Assembly: GCF_025399195.1 (NCBI RefSeq)
Contig: NW_026252094.1
Span: 186,001-250,000 of the forward strand
DNA from: Umbelopsis ramanniana AG
Taxonomy: Eukaryota; Mucoromycota; Umbelopsidomycetes; Umbelopsidales; Umbelopsidaceae
Length of the DNA: 64,000 nucleotides
Direction: 5' to 3'
The notes beneath the pieces were generated by a model, which did not search any database, had not been told where the DNA came from, and was given only the letters and a program-made list of their open reading frames with translations. The position numbers and the translations under genes were made by a program. Each line of letters opens with the position of its first letter. Position 1 is the stretch's first letter. Shown one piece after another: positions 21,969 through 33,821 of this stretch.

Positions 21969-22562
21969 GTTGAAACTACATGACTTCAATGCATATTCAT
22001 AACAGAAAAGTAACGTTTTCCGCTTCTTTAGTGATATATGCTGTCCCCCTAATTCATAAGCAACAATGCATGTTGTATATGGATAACCCCGCTAATTGAA
22101 AACACAATATAATAATATCCTTTGCTAATACAACCCTTGCTCATTGGAGTATGCCAGCCAGCGTTAGGCAACGTGTGAATTGACAATGAGCTACAGACCA
22201 TAGTGAGCCCTTAGGTGAGGAGATGGAATGCACAGGCGTAAAACGCATGCCGGCAAGTGGAGCATAAGCGTCAGTAGATCTTTCGATCAGGTATTGATTA
22301 TGTGAAGTACGCTACAATTGTACTAGTGTAGGCATCTACTTGATTCTACAGTTTTATCCTCCATTTCTATCGTAACTGACTTATACTTGATCTCTCAATG
22401 ATATTGTGTCGTCGCAACTAGTTCTCTCCATTATGCTTAGTCGTTACTCGCATATCAGATGTGTCATATTAAATATTCCTACTTCGACCGATTTATTCTC
22501 TGAATGCAAGAGGCGTGTTTTTAAAAATTGATTATTGTGAAGTGTACGTTAGTCGTAAGCTA
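21969..22562. other. Intergenic region between convergent genes
   Basis: About 600 bases of AT-rich sequence between the ADCK2-like stop and the MEX67 stop. I see no coding potential, repeats or RNA gene. Confidence 0.5.
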
Positions 22563-25521
22563 TTACGATCCATAAGCTTCGGGTGGTATGGCATTGATGT
22601 TCTGGCAAATAGCATGTAAGCAACAATCCAAGTAAAAAGATACAGCAATTTCGATCTCTCTTACCTTCAGTCGTTCAAAAGACTCCAAGGCGTTAGTCAT
22701 GCTCCAGTCGTTATCAGCAAGGCACTGGAGTGCAAATGAATAGTTCAGACCAGTTTGTTGTTTCAGCATCAGAACATTACCATGCTGCTGATCAGACTGA
22801 ACAAAGAAAAAAGAATGCTCAGTAACCCCAGTCCTTAGTTCTATAATCTCAAACACGTCTACACTTACAAGGCCAGGAGGTCGCTCCGAGGGTGGCGGCG
22901 TAGGCGCGACGACTTGGGGTGTTGGGGGAGGCGCTGGAGGAGGAGTCGACTGAACGGAAGGTGGGGTGAATGATTGCTGAGGAAACGTATGCTGTGGTTG
23001 TGGTGCTATCGTCGAGTTGAAGTGATGCGGCGAAGCAAATGACTGTTGCGGTTGTGGTATTTGCAATGGTGGTGCTTGCTGTTGCGCGGAACCAAAGGTT
23101 TGAGGAGCAGGCGGTGGGGCGAAAGTCTGGGCTTGTGGAAATGGATGAGCTTGAGCAGGCTGTCCAAATGCTGGTAATGGAACATCAGGTTCCGGTTGGA
23201 AAGCATGATTGGTGCTGTACTCTCGGATATGCCATTGATCTGAAAGAATCACATAATTCCAGCCAGCTGCTTGTGCTCTAAGAAGTTGCATCAGTAACAA
23301 TGATCAGGGAACTACGTTAAAATATAGGTCAAGATATATTGCCACGAACCTTGATCCAGGTGTTGCTGGGCCAACAATAAATACTCTATCAAACGAATAC
23401 TTGGTACTATTTCCAGCCACTCCTAATGGTTATACACGGTGTCAGTAAGCTCAAATACAAAAGTAATGCTTACAACATGCTTACCATCCCGAAACTCTCC
23501 ATGTACTTTGATGAAAAGTACAGCTGGATAGCCACTAAAACCATTCATTTGCCACGCATCCGTAACGAAATTGTCAGCTCTTGTCAAGTCATGTACCGTT
23601 GGCGGCATGGTGGTCAATAGTTGGATAATGGCTGCTGAACCATAGTATAAACAATCTAGTCTTCGTTCTAGGCATAATGTCAGTCTGTGCTATGAAAATT
23701 TGCATCGGCTCCTTGCGTAACCAAAATAACATACTCAGTGATTTGACTTTGGTCAAATTTCGGCTTATGTCTCGCCAATCAGTTGGAGCCCCTGAGTTCA
23801 CAAAGGGACCACCCGGTTTCTGTCGATGTTTTGGTAATCCAGCATTGACAGAAACAGAAAACATAGCGTTTTCATCGTAGAGGTCGTAGAGCGCTGCTCT
23901 GTTGCCATCGAAGGTAGGAAAGAAACTAATAAAGGAGTTATTTTAGATTTAAAAAATTCAACACGCTGTTCATTGCATTGGCCATGCACGAATTAAATTT
24001 ATATGCTTGCTAGTTACCTGCCCAAAAAGTCGTTAGCCGCCATGCGAGACGAGTCTTGATCAAAAAATCCTTCTTTGACGCTTGCAGGTAATCTTGCTTG
24101 CTGTTCAGTGGCTTCCAGATCGGCTGCTTGGATGTCGAATTGAATGGCTTGTGCCACTGGTGCTCCATCTAACATTCTCAGTGTTGGAAACCTCCGTGTC
24201 ACCTCACTAACAGGATAGAATGTTTAATTTGTAAATCAGATAAGATCGACATTTGACGAAAAGTGACCAACCTTCGATACTGCACATCATTTCCGTTGCG
24301 CTCGATGTCACGAGTCTTTATCGGATTGTCATTCAGCAGCAGCTCATGCAAATTGTTGAATTTACCAACTAATGGTTCTAAATCGTTATATGTCGAAATG
24401 TTGTTATCTTGCAGTGATAAATTTTGTACATTTGGAAGGTATTCAGCAAGTGCTGATATTGGCTGGGTTGATCGTAAACGATTTGATGACAGTGATACAG
24501 TAACGATCTAGAATTCGAAAGCAAAAAGTATTGTCATAAATATTTCCACAATGATGTATTTATCGCTCATCGAATATGAATGCGCTTACGTCGCCAAGTG
24601 TCTCTGATGCGAGTTTGAACATCGCTGGGCGAACGTCATTAGTTGAGGCGTGCATGACACGTTTATACAGAGGATCCAGTCCCATTTTGTCTAAATTCAA
24701 AAACTTTTGCTCAGCGTTCCACCTTTGCTGTAAGAATCGTTGAATGTTATCGAGGCTACTGTAGGAGGATTGCTGTTTATTAGGTTGATTTAGGTGTGCG
24801 GGGGTCGGAGCCGGTGCGGACCCCAGCTGAGTGACTGATAGCTGTTATAAAAGCCATGTAAGTCAGATGAAAGCAAGCTTATTCATACCAAAGTAGAAAC
24901 TCACAGCATTGTTCATAAAAGTATAGCCGTTCAAACGAAGTACCGATGAAGCTGTGTCCATGTCTTGGATCAGCAAGTGTAGACCATCGTTCATGGGTTG
25001 CGTCTGTGGTGCAAGGGAAACAATGAATATGCAAGGCGTCCTTCAATTAATAACACTGGAAATCTTAACCAACCTGTAGAGGCTCCCATTGACGTTTTGA
25101 CTTTCTTTTCAAGAAATCAAGTAGTTGGTGGTCTGTTCCTGGAGGATGGTTGGACACAATAACCTCGACATTGCCGCCGCCGCTAGGGTGGTGAAAGAGT
25201 TTGTTAGCCGCGTACGATGCGAAATCGCCGAAAAATAAGAGCATGCTTTTACCCGGAGGATGCGGCCATATTGGCATCACCATAGTTGTTGTATCCTCCC
25301 GCATTACCGCCGCGTCCACCTCCACGTTGACCCCGTCCTCTATTGCCACCGCGACCGCGACCTCGTTGGTTGCCTTGTGAGTTCCCGTAGTTCTGGTCGT
25401 TATTGTTGTTGTTGTTATTATTATTATTATTACTGAAAGTGGCATGGTCATTATAGCCGGACAGGCGAGATGTAATGGAAGAGTTGTTTCCGCGACCTCT
25501 ACCACGACCGCGAATTTCCAT
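22563..25521 (-). CDS. MEX67: Nuclear mRNA export factor NXF1/Mex67
   Basis: About twelve exons, ATG at 25521 (MEIRGRGRGRG) to stop at 22563. Order: RGG- and Asn-rich N-terminus; RRM-like segment (NVEVIVSNHPP, FLKRKSKRQWEPLQ); leucine-rich repeats (IVTVSLSSNRL, LPNVQNLSLQDNNIST, LHELLLNDNPI, FPTLRMLDG); an NTF2-like domain (FFDQDSSRMAANDFLGRFFPTFD, LYDENAMFSVS, FSGYPAVLFIKVHGEF); a Pro/Gln-rich linker; and a C-terminal UBA-like TAP-C domain (LKQQTGLNYSFALQCLADNDW). This is the full Mex67/NXF1 architecture: it binds Mtr2/NXT1 through the NTF2-like domain and FG nucleoporins through TAP-C to move mRNPs through pores. Several small-exon boundaries are approximate. Divergent from NOP4. Confidence 0.9.
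25400..25433. repeat. Trinucleotide microsatellite encoding poly-Asn in MEX67
   Basis: On the plus strand, TTG/TTA triplets repeat for about 34 bases. On the minus strand these read AAY codons, making a run of about 11-12 asparagines in the disordered N-terminus of Mex67. Length polymorphism is likely. Confidence 0.75.
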
Positions 25522-25701
25522 TATTGCCAATTTAAAGGGTGCTGTGCGTTTGCCTGGAAGCGGGGCCGAGAATTGTAGCAGCACAGACTGGTTGGAGAGG
25601 GTGGCTGAGATTGTGACCGCTTATCCTTTTTACCGCCCGAAAGTCTAGCTGTCAAGCGCAAGCTTTTTTTTTTTTTTTCCTATCCCTCACTACAAGTCAG
25701 A
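25522..25701. promoter_or_regulatory. Divergent promoter: MEX67 and NOP4
   Basis: 180 bases between divergent ATGs. A 14-base T run (about 25665-25678) precedes the NOP4 start, like the T-rich tracts ahead of other genes here. No TATA box seen. Confidence 0.5.
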
Positions 25702-28530
25702 ATGGCCACCCCTCCTGTCGAAGCAACCGTTGTGGACAACAAAGTCGCAGACGCTTCGGAAAAAGATGCCCATCACTCAAAGGCTACTTTGTTTGTTCGT
25801 AACATTCCCTATGACGCCACAAACCATGAATTAGAGGAATTCTTCAGCGACCTCGGTCCGATCAGGTCATGCTTCGTTGTAATGGACAAAAGTCAGGAAG
25901 AAGCTGAAAAAGCACAAAACAAAGGATACGGTTATGTTCATTATGCTTTAGCTGAAGACGCCCAACGAGCTATAACGGAATTGAAGGATGTCAAGTTCCG
26001 AGGCGGTCGCAAGCTCAAGATTGAATTGGCACTTAAAAAGGGTGAAAAAGCCCAAGAACGACCTGCGCCTAAGCCTGTTGTTGCAAAGACACCTACACCA
26101 AAGATTCCAGATACCACACCGAAGGCTCGTCCAGCAACAACAGATGCACCGGCAGATCATTTTGTTACTGTTGAAGTATCAGGCTTGGGATCAGATATCA
26201 CCAAGAAACATATCTACAAACGGGCTCGAAAAATTGCCACTGTAGAAAATATTGAATATCCCATTCAAGATAAAGAAGGCGTCGGTGAGTACTAATTCAT
26301 TGTTATGTCCTTAATTTTTTTATGCTCATCTTTATCCGTGTCTCAGCTCGCATCAAGTTCAGTTCAAATGACAATGCCAAACTTGGAGCAAAACAACTGG
26401 ATGGCCATATATTCAAGGGAGCCACTCTTAAGGCCCAAGTCATGGCTTCAGGTGCACCGCCACCAAAACCAAAGCTTTCTGATCCTTATGTTGACAAAAC
26501 TGCTCGACTTATTGTACGTAATTTACCTTGGAAATACCGTGAATCAGATTTATACAAAGCATTTGGAGAGTATGGAAAAGTGCATCAAGTCAAGTTGCCT
26601 CGTAAATATAACGGAGGACCATTTAAGGGATTTGCTTTCATTCAATACGGTAACATTGATGACGCTGAGAAGGTATGTATAGACTGATTCGAATACAAAT
26701 GTGTGCCACAATAGCTCACACTGATCGCATATTATTTGAAATAATTATAGGCTATCAATGCCATGAATGCCACTGACCATCATGGGCGAACCATTGCTGT
26801 CGATTGGGCATTGGCAAAGGACAAATATGTTGCTGCTGAGGAGAACGCGGAAGCCGCTGAAGCTGAGGAGGGCGATGAAGAGGAAATGGATGTCGACAAA
26901 GAAGAGGAATCCAATGACGCCACCGAAGCTAACGACGATAAGCAAGAGGCAGGTTCTGATGACGAAGAGGAAGAAGTCGATGATGAAGAAGTAATCGAAG
27001 AGGGCATGGAAAAAGAAGACGCTAGTGATGAAGAAATGGATGAAGACGAGGAAGATATAGATATTGAAGATGAAAGCGAAGATGACGATAAGAAGGGTAA
27101 GCAGCCTGTGACACTCGAGATGTGGGTCGTATCCATTTAAAATTTACACGCTTCCTATTAACAGCTAAACCTGCATACACCATGCCCAAACCTGCCGAGG
27201 GCACGACATTATTTGTTCGCAATCTACTATTTGAATCGGAGGAAGAGCATCTTAAAGAATTGTAAGTGTATAAAACTTTTTGATATATGCATTGCCTGCA
27301 CAAATAAGTCACTGACCATCAATAGATTTACACAATGGGGAGCTGTGCGTTATGCCAAAATTACTATGGACAAAGAAACTGGTCGGTCAAGAGGAACTGG
27401 ATTTGTTTGCTTCAAGGAAAAAGACAGTGCTGATCAGTGTCTGCAAGAAGCTGAACAATTAAAGAATACCACGATAAACGATAATAGCGAAGCCTTTCCC
27501 ACGGATATGATGTCCAACAAGCAAAAGAAAAAGAGCGGAATGGTGCAAAAAAGTTTGTTGACGCCTGATATTAACACTGGCCTTGCTCAAAAATTCACTC
27601 TGCAAGGACGAGTATTGGATGTCAACCGAGCTGTTGAACGTAACGAAGCCAACAAACTTATGGAAGCCAATGCACTCAAGAAGCAGAAGGAAGACAAGCG
27701 AAACATTTATTTGATGAAGGAAGGAGGTAAGGACCGAGTCTGACAGTTGGCCGGGGGTGGACGCATAATGTAAGTTGAATCCGCGGTATTAACGCCCATT
27801 TTTAGTCATCTTTGCTGATACGCCAGCTGCCGCTACGCTGACTGAGCCCGAACTTCGTAAACGTCAAATGTCGTTCGCTGCTCGCAAGAAGCTGTTGGCC
27901 ACCAACCCATCGTTGTACATTTCCAAGACAAGATTGAGTATTCGCAACCTTCCTCTGAAAACAGACGATAAGGACTTGAAGCAAATTGGTTTTGAAAGTA
28001 TTACCAATTTCAAAAGGGAAACCAAGTCAGGGCAACGCACGGACCTTAGTGCGGACGAGAAGGCCGAGGGCTGGTCCTTTAAGCCATTTGTCAAGCAGGC
28101 TAAGATTATTCGCAGCAAGGATCGCGTCGATTCTGCTACCAAAAAGCTTCGTAGCAAGGGTTATGGTTTCTTGGAGTACCGTACTCATTCACACGCCTTG
28201 GCCGCTCTTCGCTATCTCAACAATAACAGTAAAGTGTTCCCTGGCGACCCACGGAGATTGATTGTGGAATTCTCCGTTGATAACAAAGATGTTGTTGAAA
28301 GAAGAACACAAAGAGCCGCTGGTGGATTTAGCCGAAACCCTGGTAAAGGAGATGATGATACTAAACGTACCACTGGTCGTTTCAGTGGTAATAAGCGTCC
28401 CGCCCACGATGATGGTGGTAGAAGAGACTCTAACAAGAGGATGAGATCTGGCCCTCCTCCGCGTGGATCAAGTGGGTCTAAACCCCAACGGCCGATGATG
28501 AACAAGAGACCGTTTAATAAGAGAAAATAA
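25702..28530 (+). CDS. NOP4: Nucleolar multi-RRM ribosome assembly factor Nop4/RBM28
   Basis: Six exons (25702-26284, 26347-26672, 26751-27096, 27165-27261, 27326-27726, 27806-28530) give 2478 bases, 825 residues. RRMs: about 27-112 (ATLFVRNIPY, KGYGYVHY), a degenerate one at 149-235, about 249-330 (ARLIVRNLPW, KGFAFIQY), about 431-540 (TTLFVRNLLF, RGTGFVCF) and about 625-740 (TRLSIRNLPL, KGYGFLEY). Between RRM3 and the next is a highly acidic linker (about 331-418). The C-terminus is RGG/Lys-rich. This layout matches yeast Nop4 and human RBM28, needed for 60S pre-ribosome processing in the nucleolus. It is longer than yeast Nop4 (685) because of the acidic linker and tail. Confidence 0.92.
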
Positions 28531-28724
28531 TAATAAACCTTGAGTGCAACGACGCTTGATTTTTTTACAAATATATTTTGGAGCAATCTACCCTTTTTCC
28601 CTTCCACATTTTCTTTTTTTTTTTTTTTTATTCTCAATCTTTTTTTGCCGACAGTCTTTGGTTGGCCTTCCTCCCCCTCCCCCAATACGTACGTCACATT
28701 TCGCCATCCTTTCTTTCGTTGCCG

Positions 28725-30246
28725 ATGCAGCACTCGACTTCGACAGAGGATCTGAGTCTGGACTTTATGCCCACCAACAACTCGGCCTCATCATCGTGGT
28801 CAGCCTCTCTCAATGCGCATAATCCCCAACGCAACTCAAACAGTTCTTCGAATTCCACCATACCACATATGATTGCCGCCAATGCAGCCAATGTTGCAAC
28901 CCGTTCAACCAACCAAACCTCTCGCACTGTCAGGTCTCATTGGGTTCGATATACCAGTGAGAATTGGCGACATATTTCACGAACAAGCAAACTCATGCTC
29001 ATATTTTCCATAACCTCGGTCATCGTCCAAGTGAGTACAACGATATTTGTATCACATTTGTCTGTGGGTTGAATACTCAATGCATCTCACTATTTAGTTT
29101 TGCGCTGTGGTTGTGGTATTGATTATATCCAGGAATCAATATTGCGATAAACCCCTCGAGATGATTCTTATCGTGTATATACTTCGTTTGATATTATCAA
29201 CACCATTAAGTGTTTACCAACATTTGAATCCGACCTATCGTCGGCGTACATCCCCTCCTCAAAACAACCTAGAAATGGGATCATCAACCACACAGCAGCA
29301 ACGACATTATCCTTCACAACCCCATATCCAAGCGAATGCGCCGCAGAGAACAGCACGCCATAATACCTTGGCAGGCTGGATAGATAGAGCCAAATCAGCT
29401 CTTGATCTATTTTCGATTTTGTGGTTTATCATTATGAACTGGCTCTTGTTCAGCAGTTCTACATGCAGCTCGACAGCTCCTTCATTATATTACCTGACCC
29501 TTATTTTCATCGTCTTTGGCTACATTATCATCACCATTCCTATTATATTATGCGCAGCAGTGATATTTTGTCTACCTTGCGTCTTAGGTAAGTTTCACTT
29601 CTTTCCGGCATGACGTGGCCTTGCACCACCCGCCGCTTTACCCTTTATGCCTGAACCTGACCTGACCTCTTTTGTAGTGGGAATGCGTGTGTTACGTGTG
29701 GGAGAAGTGGTGGGAATGGGCGGAGCATCGACAGAAGACATCAAAAACATACCAGTGAAGCGGTTTCGATCTCGTGCGGCCGTGGTTCCAGTGGATAACC
29801 CAATCGATGATAACAGCATCACGGTGGCTCCATCTGTACCGGCCCCTATTGTACAGCCTCAGCATCAGCAAGAAACCGCTACCCAACTGGCCACCAAAGT
29901 AGGCATTTTTACTAAATTTATGATGAAAACGCGACCCAAAGGCAAGGACCAGCAGCCTCAAGATATTCGATTCTATGAGCCTTTCGAGATACCCAATAGC
30001 GAGGATGCTATGTGTGCCATTTGTCTGTCAGCCTATGAAGATGACGAGTTGGTTTGCCATTTATGGTAAGGAAATAACAACCCCCCCACGCAAATTTAGT
30101 TGAGCTGGTTTAACCTTTGTGCTTTTGCTAGGTGTGGCCATCATTTTCATAAAGGTTGTGTACATGAATGGTTGGGACTCAATAGACTATGTCCTCTATG
30201 CAAACGTGATGTTCGGGGCAAAGACTTTGATGAGCAAGACAACTAG
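28725..30246 (+). CDS. Membrane-anchored RING-H2 finger protein (putative E3 ligase)
   Basis: Four exons (28725-29030, 29098-29587, 29678-30065, 30132-30246) total 1299 bases, 432 residues. A Ser/Asn-rich N-terminus is followed by four likely membrane segments (LMLIFSITSVIVQFCAVVVV; a helix near MILIVYILRLIL; SALDLFSILWFIIMNWLLF; LIFIVFGYIIITIPIILCAA). The C-terminal RING-H2 reads CAICLSAY, HLWCGHHFHKGCVHEWL, CPLCKRDVRG, with the full C3H2C3 set. An intron splits the tryptophan just before the CGHHFH pair. The layout is that of membrane ubiquitin ligases acting on endomembranes. The substrate is unknown. It starts 194 bases after the NOP4 stop. Confidence 0.88.
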
Positions 30247-30433
30247 AATACATCATAAATATAAAGCCTCCCCTCTGATCTGACTTTTTCAACCTCCTCC
30301 AACCAAACCATACCGAAACGTCTTGGATGGGATGGCCTGGTGCCATTAAAATCCATGATACTCTCTTTCTTCTTCTGTTAACTTGTTTATTATATATCAA
30401 TATACATATGTTATATATGTTTTGCCGTGGGGT

Positions 30434-31058
30434 TTAATCGTTGAAGTACACCAAAGGTTCTTCGAGGGTCCAGATGGCGTTCTCGGGAGTGGTATAAAGA
30501 GAGTAGAAATCAACCTGACCTTGGTTGGACTTGTGAGCGCGAGCATGGATATACTTGTCATCGCCCAAGTCGATCTTGGCAAAGTAGTTGAGTCCATAGG
30601 CAACTTCTTCAACGGCATATTGAACAACCTTGAAGGCAGAAATATGCTTCAATCTGTCGGTTTCATGCAATCCGTGGACGTGGTCGGCATGGTGGATCTA
30701 AAATAGACATAAACCGTTTTTCTCTCAGTTCCTCGACCTGCCTGACGCGCCAAGTTTAATTCATGCCAGACAATATAGTTACCTCGTGGATCTGTTATTT
30801 TTCCAGAGGAGACAGAAAATGTTGCATCAACATCGGTCAGTATATCACAACATACCCACTCTCCTTGATGACAGTATACTGTTTCAGAAACCTACCTTGT
30901 CAACAATCTCTTCCTTGACTTGATGGAAAATCTGGAAGGGAGAGTGAGTATTTCAAGGATATAGTTCGGTACAGGCAGCAAACGATTTGACCCACCTCGC
31001 GAGCTTCGTCGTCGGCGGGCTTGACAGGGCCCATGGCATTGTTGCTAACACTTGACAT
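30434..31058 (-). CDS. Stefin-like cystatin (cysteine protease inhibitor)
   Basis: Three exons (31058-30996, 30931-30896, 30697-30434) give 363 bases, 120 residues; no signal peptide. The N-terminal GPVKPADDEAREIFHQVKEEIVDK is followed by FKVVQYAVEEVAYGLNYFAKIDLGDDKYIHARAHKSN. This follows the stefin fold: a helix, then the QVVAG hairpin position (here EEVAYG) and N-Y-F-x-K-I/V-x-(L/V)-G-D. Intracellular stefins inhibit papain-type peptidases. The QxVxG motif is degenerate (E-E-V-A-Y-G), so inhibition may be weak. Divergent from the alpha/beta hydrolase by 107 bases. Confidence 0.8.
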
Positions 31059-31165
31059 GTTTAAGAGGAGAAGATTCTGAAGCAGTAGAAGGTGAAGAAA
31101 AGGGGTTTGTGGAGCCACTGCAGCCTTTATTTTTTGCAGTACTGTCTTTTTGACTACTGTGCGAC
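31059..31165. promoter_or_regulatory. Divergent promoter: cystatin and alpha/beta hydrolase
   Basis: 107 bases between divergent ATGs at 31058 (minus) and 31166 (plus), the shortest head-to-head spacing in the window. No TATA box recognised. Confidence 0.45.
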
Positions 31166-32242
31166 ATGCAGTACCGTCATGTTCCCGTCAGACACCAAAC
31201 AAGGAAGCTGTCAACCAAAGCGACCGCTCTAGTATTGCTTGGGGTTCCAGCAGGTGTATATCTCTATAAAGTACGCAGCACTAACTGTTAAATACCATGT
31301 ATCAAAGCTGCTCTCCTAACGTTGCCTTTGGCGACCTTTTAGTGCCTCATGATGGTGGCATTCCAGAGTAAGCTCATCTACCTTCCGTATGTTCCATTGG
31401 ATTCGCGGCATGAGGAGCGCACTCCCGAGATGTCGCTCGAAATGGACGTTGAAGACGTGGAAGTCATATCTTCTGATAAGAAAAAGTTACGCGGGATGGT
31501 TGTCAACCCAACTTTGCCCAGCGGTCCCGTTATGATTTATTTCCAAGGGTATGTAGCAGCGTATGTTAACAAGATTCAATTAACGTTAAGCTTATTCAAA
31601 GAACGTTTTGTGCTAAGGAATGCTGGAAACATGAACCACCGTTTGCCACTTTTCAAGCAAATGACAACGGCTGTACCAAATCTGACGATTGCCGGTATCT
31701 GCTACCGTGGATTCGGATCCAGCTTGGGCAGGCCGTCTGAACGTGGACTGGAGAAGGATGCACAAGCTATCCTTGACTGGACATATCGGAAGTACTCAGA
31801 GAGACCTATTTTCCTCTACGGACATAGTCTAGGAGGTGGGGTTGCAGCTTATTTGGCTTCCAACCCGGTGTATAGTAGTAAAATACGAGGGGTCATACTG
31901 GAAAACACCTACTTAAGCATTCAAGATATGGTCACAGCGATTTATACCAAATGGACTCCATACCCTTATATTGCAAAATATTTCTTATGGAACAGGTGGC
32001 CAACAAAAGAGCGAATTGGTCATGTCTCCTGTCCAGTCCTATTTTTGTCTTCAGCCAAAGACGAGATTGTACCTCCTGAACACATGGAAACGCTCTACCG
32101 AATATGCAAACAACATCAATCAAACAGCCATATAGCTAGTATGCCTAAATCTATGCACATGGACATGTATATGGCAGACAGGAACCTTTACAATCAACAA
32201 GTTGCTCAATTTTTGTCATTAAACGAACAGAAAAGTTCTTGA
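31166..32242 (+). CDS. Bem46/ABHD13-type alpha/beta hydrolase
   Basis: Three exons (31166-31270, 31343-31548, 31618-32242) total 936 bases, 311 residues. An N-terminal membrane anchor (TALVLLGVPAGVYLYKCLMM) precedes QSKLIYLP. The catalytic serine is in GHSLGGGVAAYLAS, the aspartate in SAKDEIVPPEHM and the histidine in SMHMDMYMADR, so the Ser-Asp-His triad is complete. RGFGSS-x-GRPSE and WTYRKY also fit Bem46/ABHD13 proteins, which are membrane-linked serine hydrolases of uncertain substrate. I chose 31166 because it supplies the anchor and joins in phase to the long second exon; 31349 would lose it. Confidence 0.88.
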
Positions 32243-32508
32243 TATACCCCATAACTGTTATCCGCGTAGCTTGAAATAAGCCCGAATAACTCCTTAGGAG
32301 AACGCTGTAGAATGCAAAGAACATTTGGTAACAGAATAGACGTTGCCAACGTATCCATCACTTAAAGTTACCCATTTCTGAAAATTGGTTTTAAACATTT
32401 TTTTTTTTAGTCCAAAGTCTATTAGGAGAAAAATTTCAGGAATAAGCTCTTGCACCAGTGGAGACCTTGTACTGCTTCACCTATTTACAAGCTCAGCATA
32501 TCTCCAGA

Positions 32509-33637
32509 ATGTATAGATTGCAGAGACTTAAACTGCAATCGCTATTACTGCTGTGGTGGACAGCCATTACCAGCGCCTACCGACCATTACCTAGTGCGGC
32601 CCTGGACAAACTCACCAGTCTCTCTGTAAACGAACGATTACTGGTCAATGGAAGCTTCCTGGCACCATTACTCGTTCCTCGGGTGGCTGGAACAGAGAAC
32701 AATGTCAAAGTTCGCAACTTCATCAAAGACCGTTTCGAAAAATTAAATTGGAAAGTAGAGGAAGACAAGTTCGTGGACGACACCCCTCTTGGTCAGAAAG
32801 AGTTCAGTAACATTATCGTTACGAAAAACCCTCAATACGCTTCTCGGCTGGTGCTAGCAGCTCACTACGACTCAAAGTACTATGAACACTTTGAATTCAT
32901 CGGCGCAACGGATTCTTCTGTGCCGTGTGCCATTTTATTGGATGTGGCTGCCACTTTGGACCAATATCTGGACACTGCACGCGTCAAGTCAGGGTTGCAA
33001 TTTATCTTCTTTGATGGCGAAGAGGCATTTGTTGAATGGTCCGACGATGATTCTATCTATGGCGCAAAACACCTGGCCGAAAAGTGGGAGAAGCAGGTGG
33101 TTCCAACCGGCAAATATCACACCTCCAAGCAATCGTCTATGCTCGACACTATAGAAGTTATGGTTTTACTGGATTTATTGGGTGCTAGTAATGCCAAGGT
33201 GTACAATCTATTCCGATCAACAAGCTGGTTGTTTGAGCATATGGGCGACTTGGAGCATCGGCTGGTCACAACGGGTAACTGGCGACATGATGGAGATGAA
33301 TTTGACGAGCCCGACATGATATTTGATACGCAAGGCGTCGATATGTTCCATGGTCAAATCCAAGACGATCATATTCCTTTTCTAATTCGGGGCGTTAACG
33401 TTTTCCACATTATACCAACTCCCTTCCCTAGAGTATGGCACAGCATTCACGTAAGTAGAGCAGGAAATACATAACACCAAAGTGAATTGGGATCTGTTTA
33501 ACTAACAATTCGTTAACGTTGCGTAGGATAATGCAGATGCCGTTGATGCTACTGTTGTGCAAAATTTGGCTGTTTTGTTTAGATGCTTTACAGCAGAGTA
33601 CCTGGAGCTCGATGTTTTGGGTCACCAAGAGCTTTAG
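32509..33637 (+). CDS. Glutaminyl-peptide cyclotransferase (M28-like)
   Basis: Two exons (32509-33450, 33527-33637) give 1053 bases, 350 residues. A hydrophobic N-terminal signal or anchor (LQSLLLLWWTAITSAY) indicates entry into the secretory path. The M28-like fold shows SRLVLAAHYDSKY, IGATDSSVPCA (Zn Asp), FIFFDGEEAF (Zn Glu), IYGAKHLA, LLDLLGA, QDDHIPFLIRGVNVFHII and PRVWHSIHDNAD (Zn His in the final exon). These match QPCT/QPCTL, which turn N-terminal Gln into pyroglutamate (EC 2.3.2.5). The protective Golgi or secretory role in fungi is inferred. Confidence 0.92.
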
Positions 33638-33821
33638 ACATATATATGTAAAATAAAAGGTTGATGGGCAAACAAACACTGGTTGAATTCACGGTTCAAA
33701 CATCTTGATTTTCATTTCATACGTTTGATAATTACTGTACTGTGCATAGTTATACTTGGTATGAACTTTGGAGTACAAAGGAGGAAGATATGTTCTTATT
33801 TTCGGAAATGTAAGGTAGCTA

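Noticed and set aside
26780-27136. Poly-Ser frame opposite the acidic region of NOP4
   Set aside because: A mirror of GAR/GAY codons for Glu and Asp; antisense artefact.
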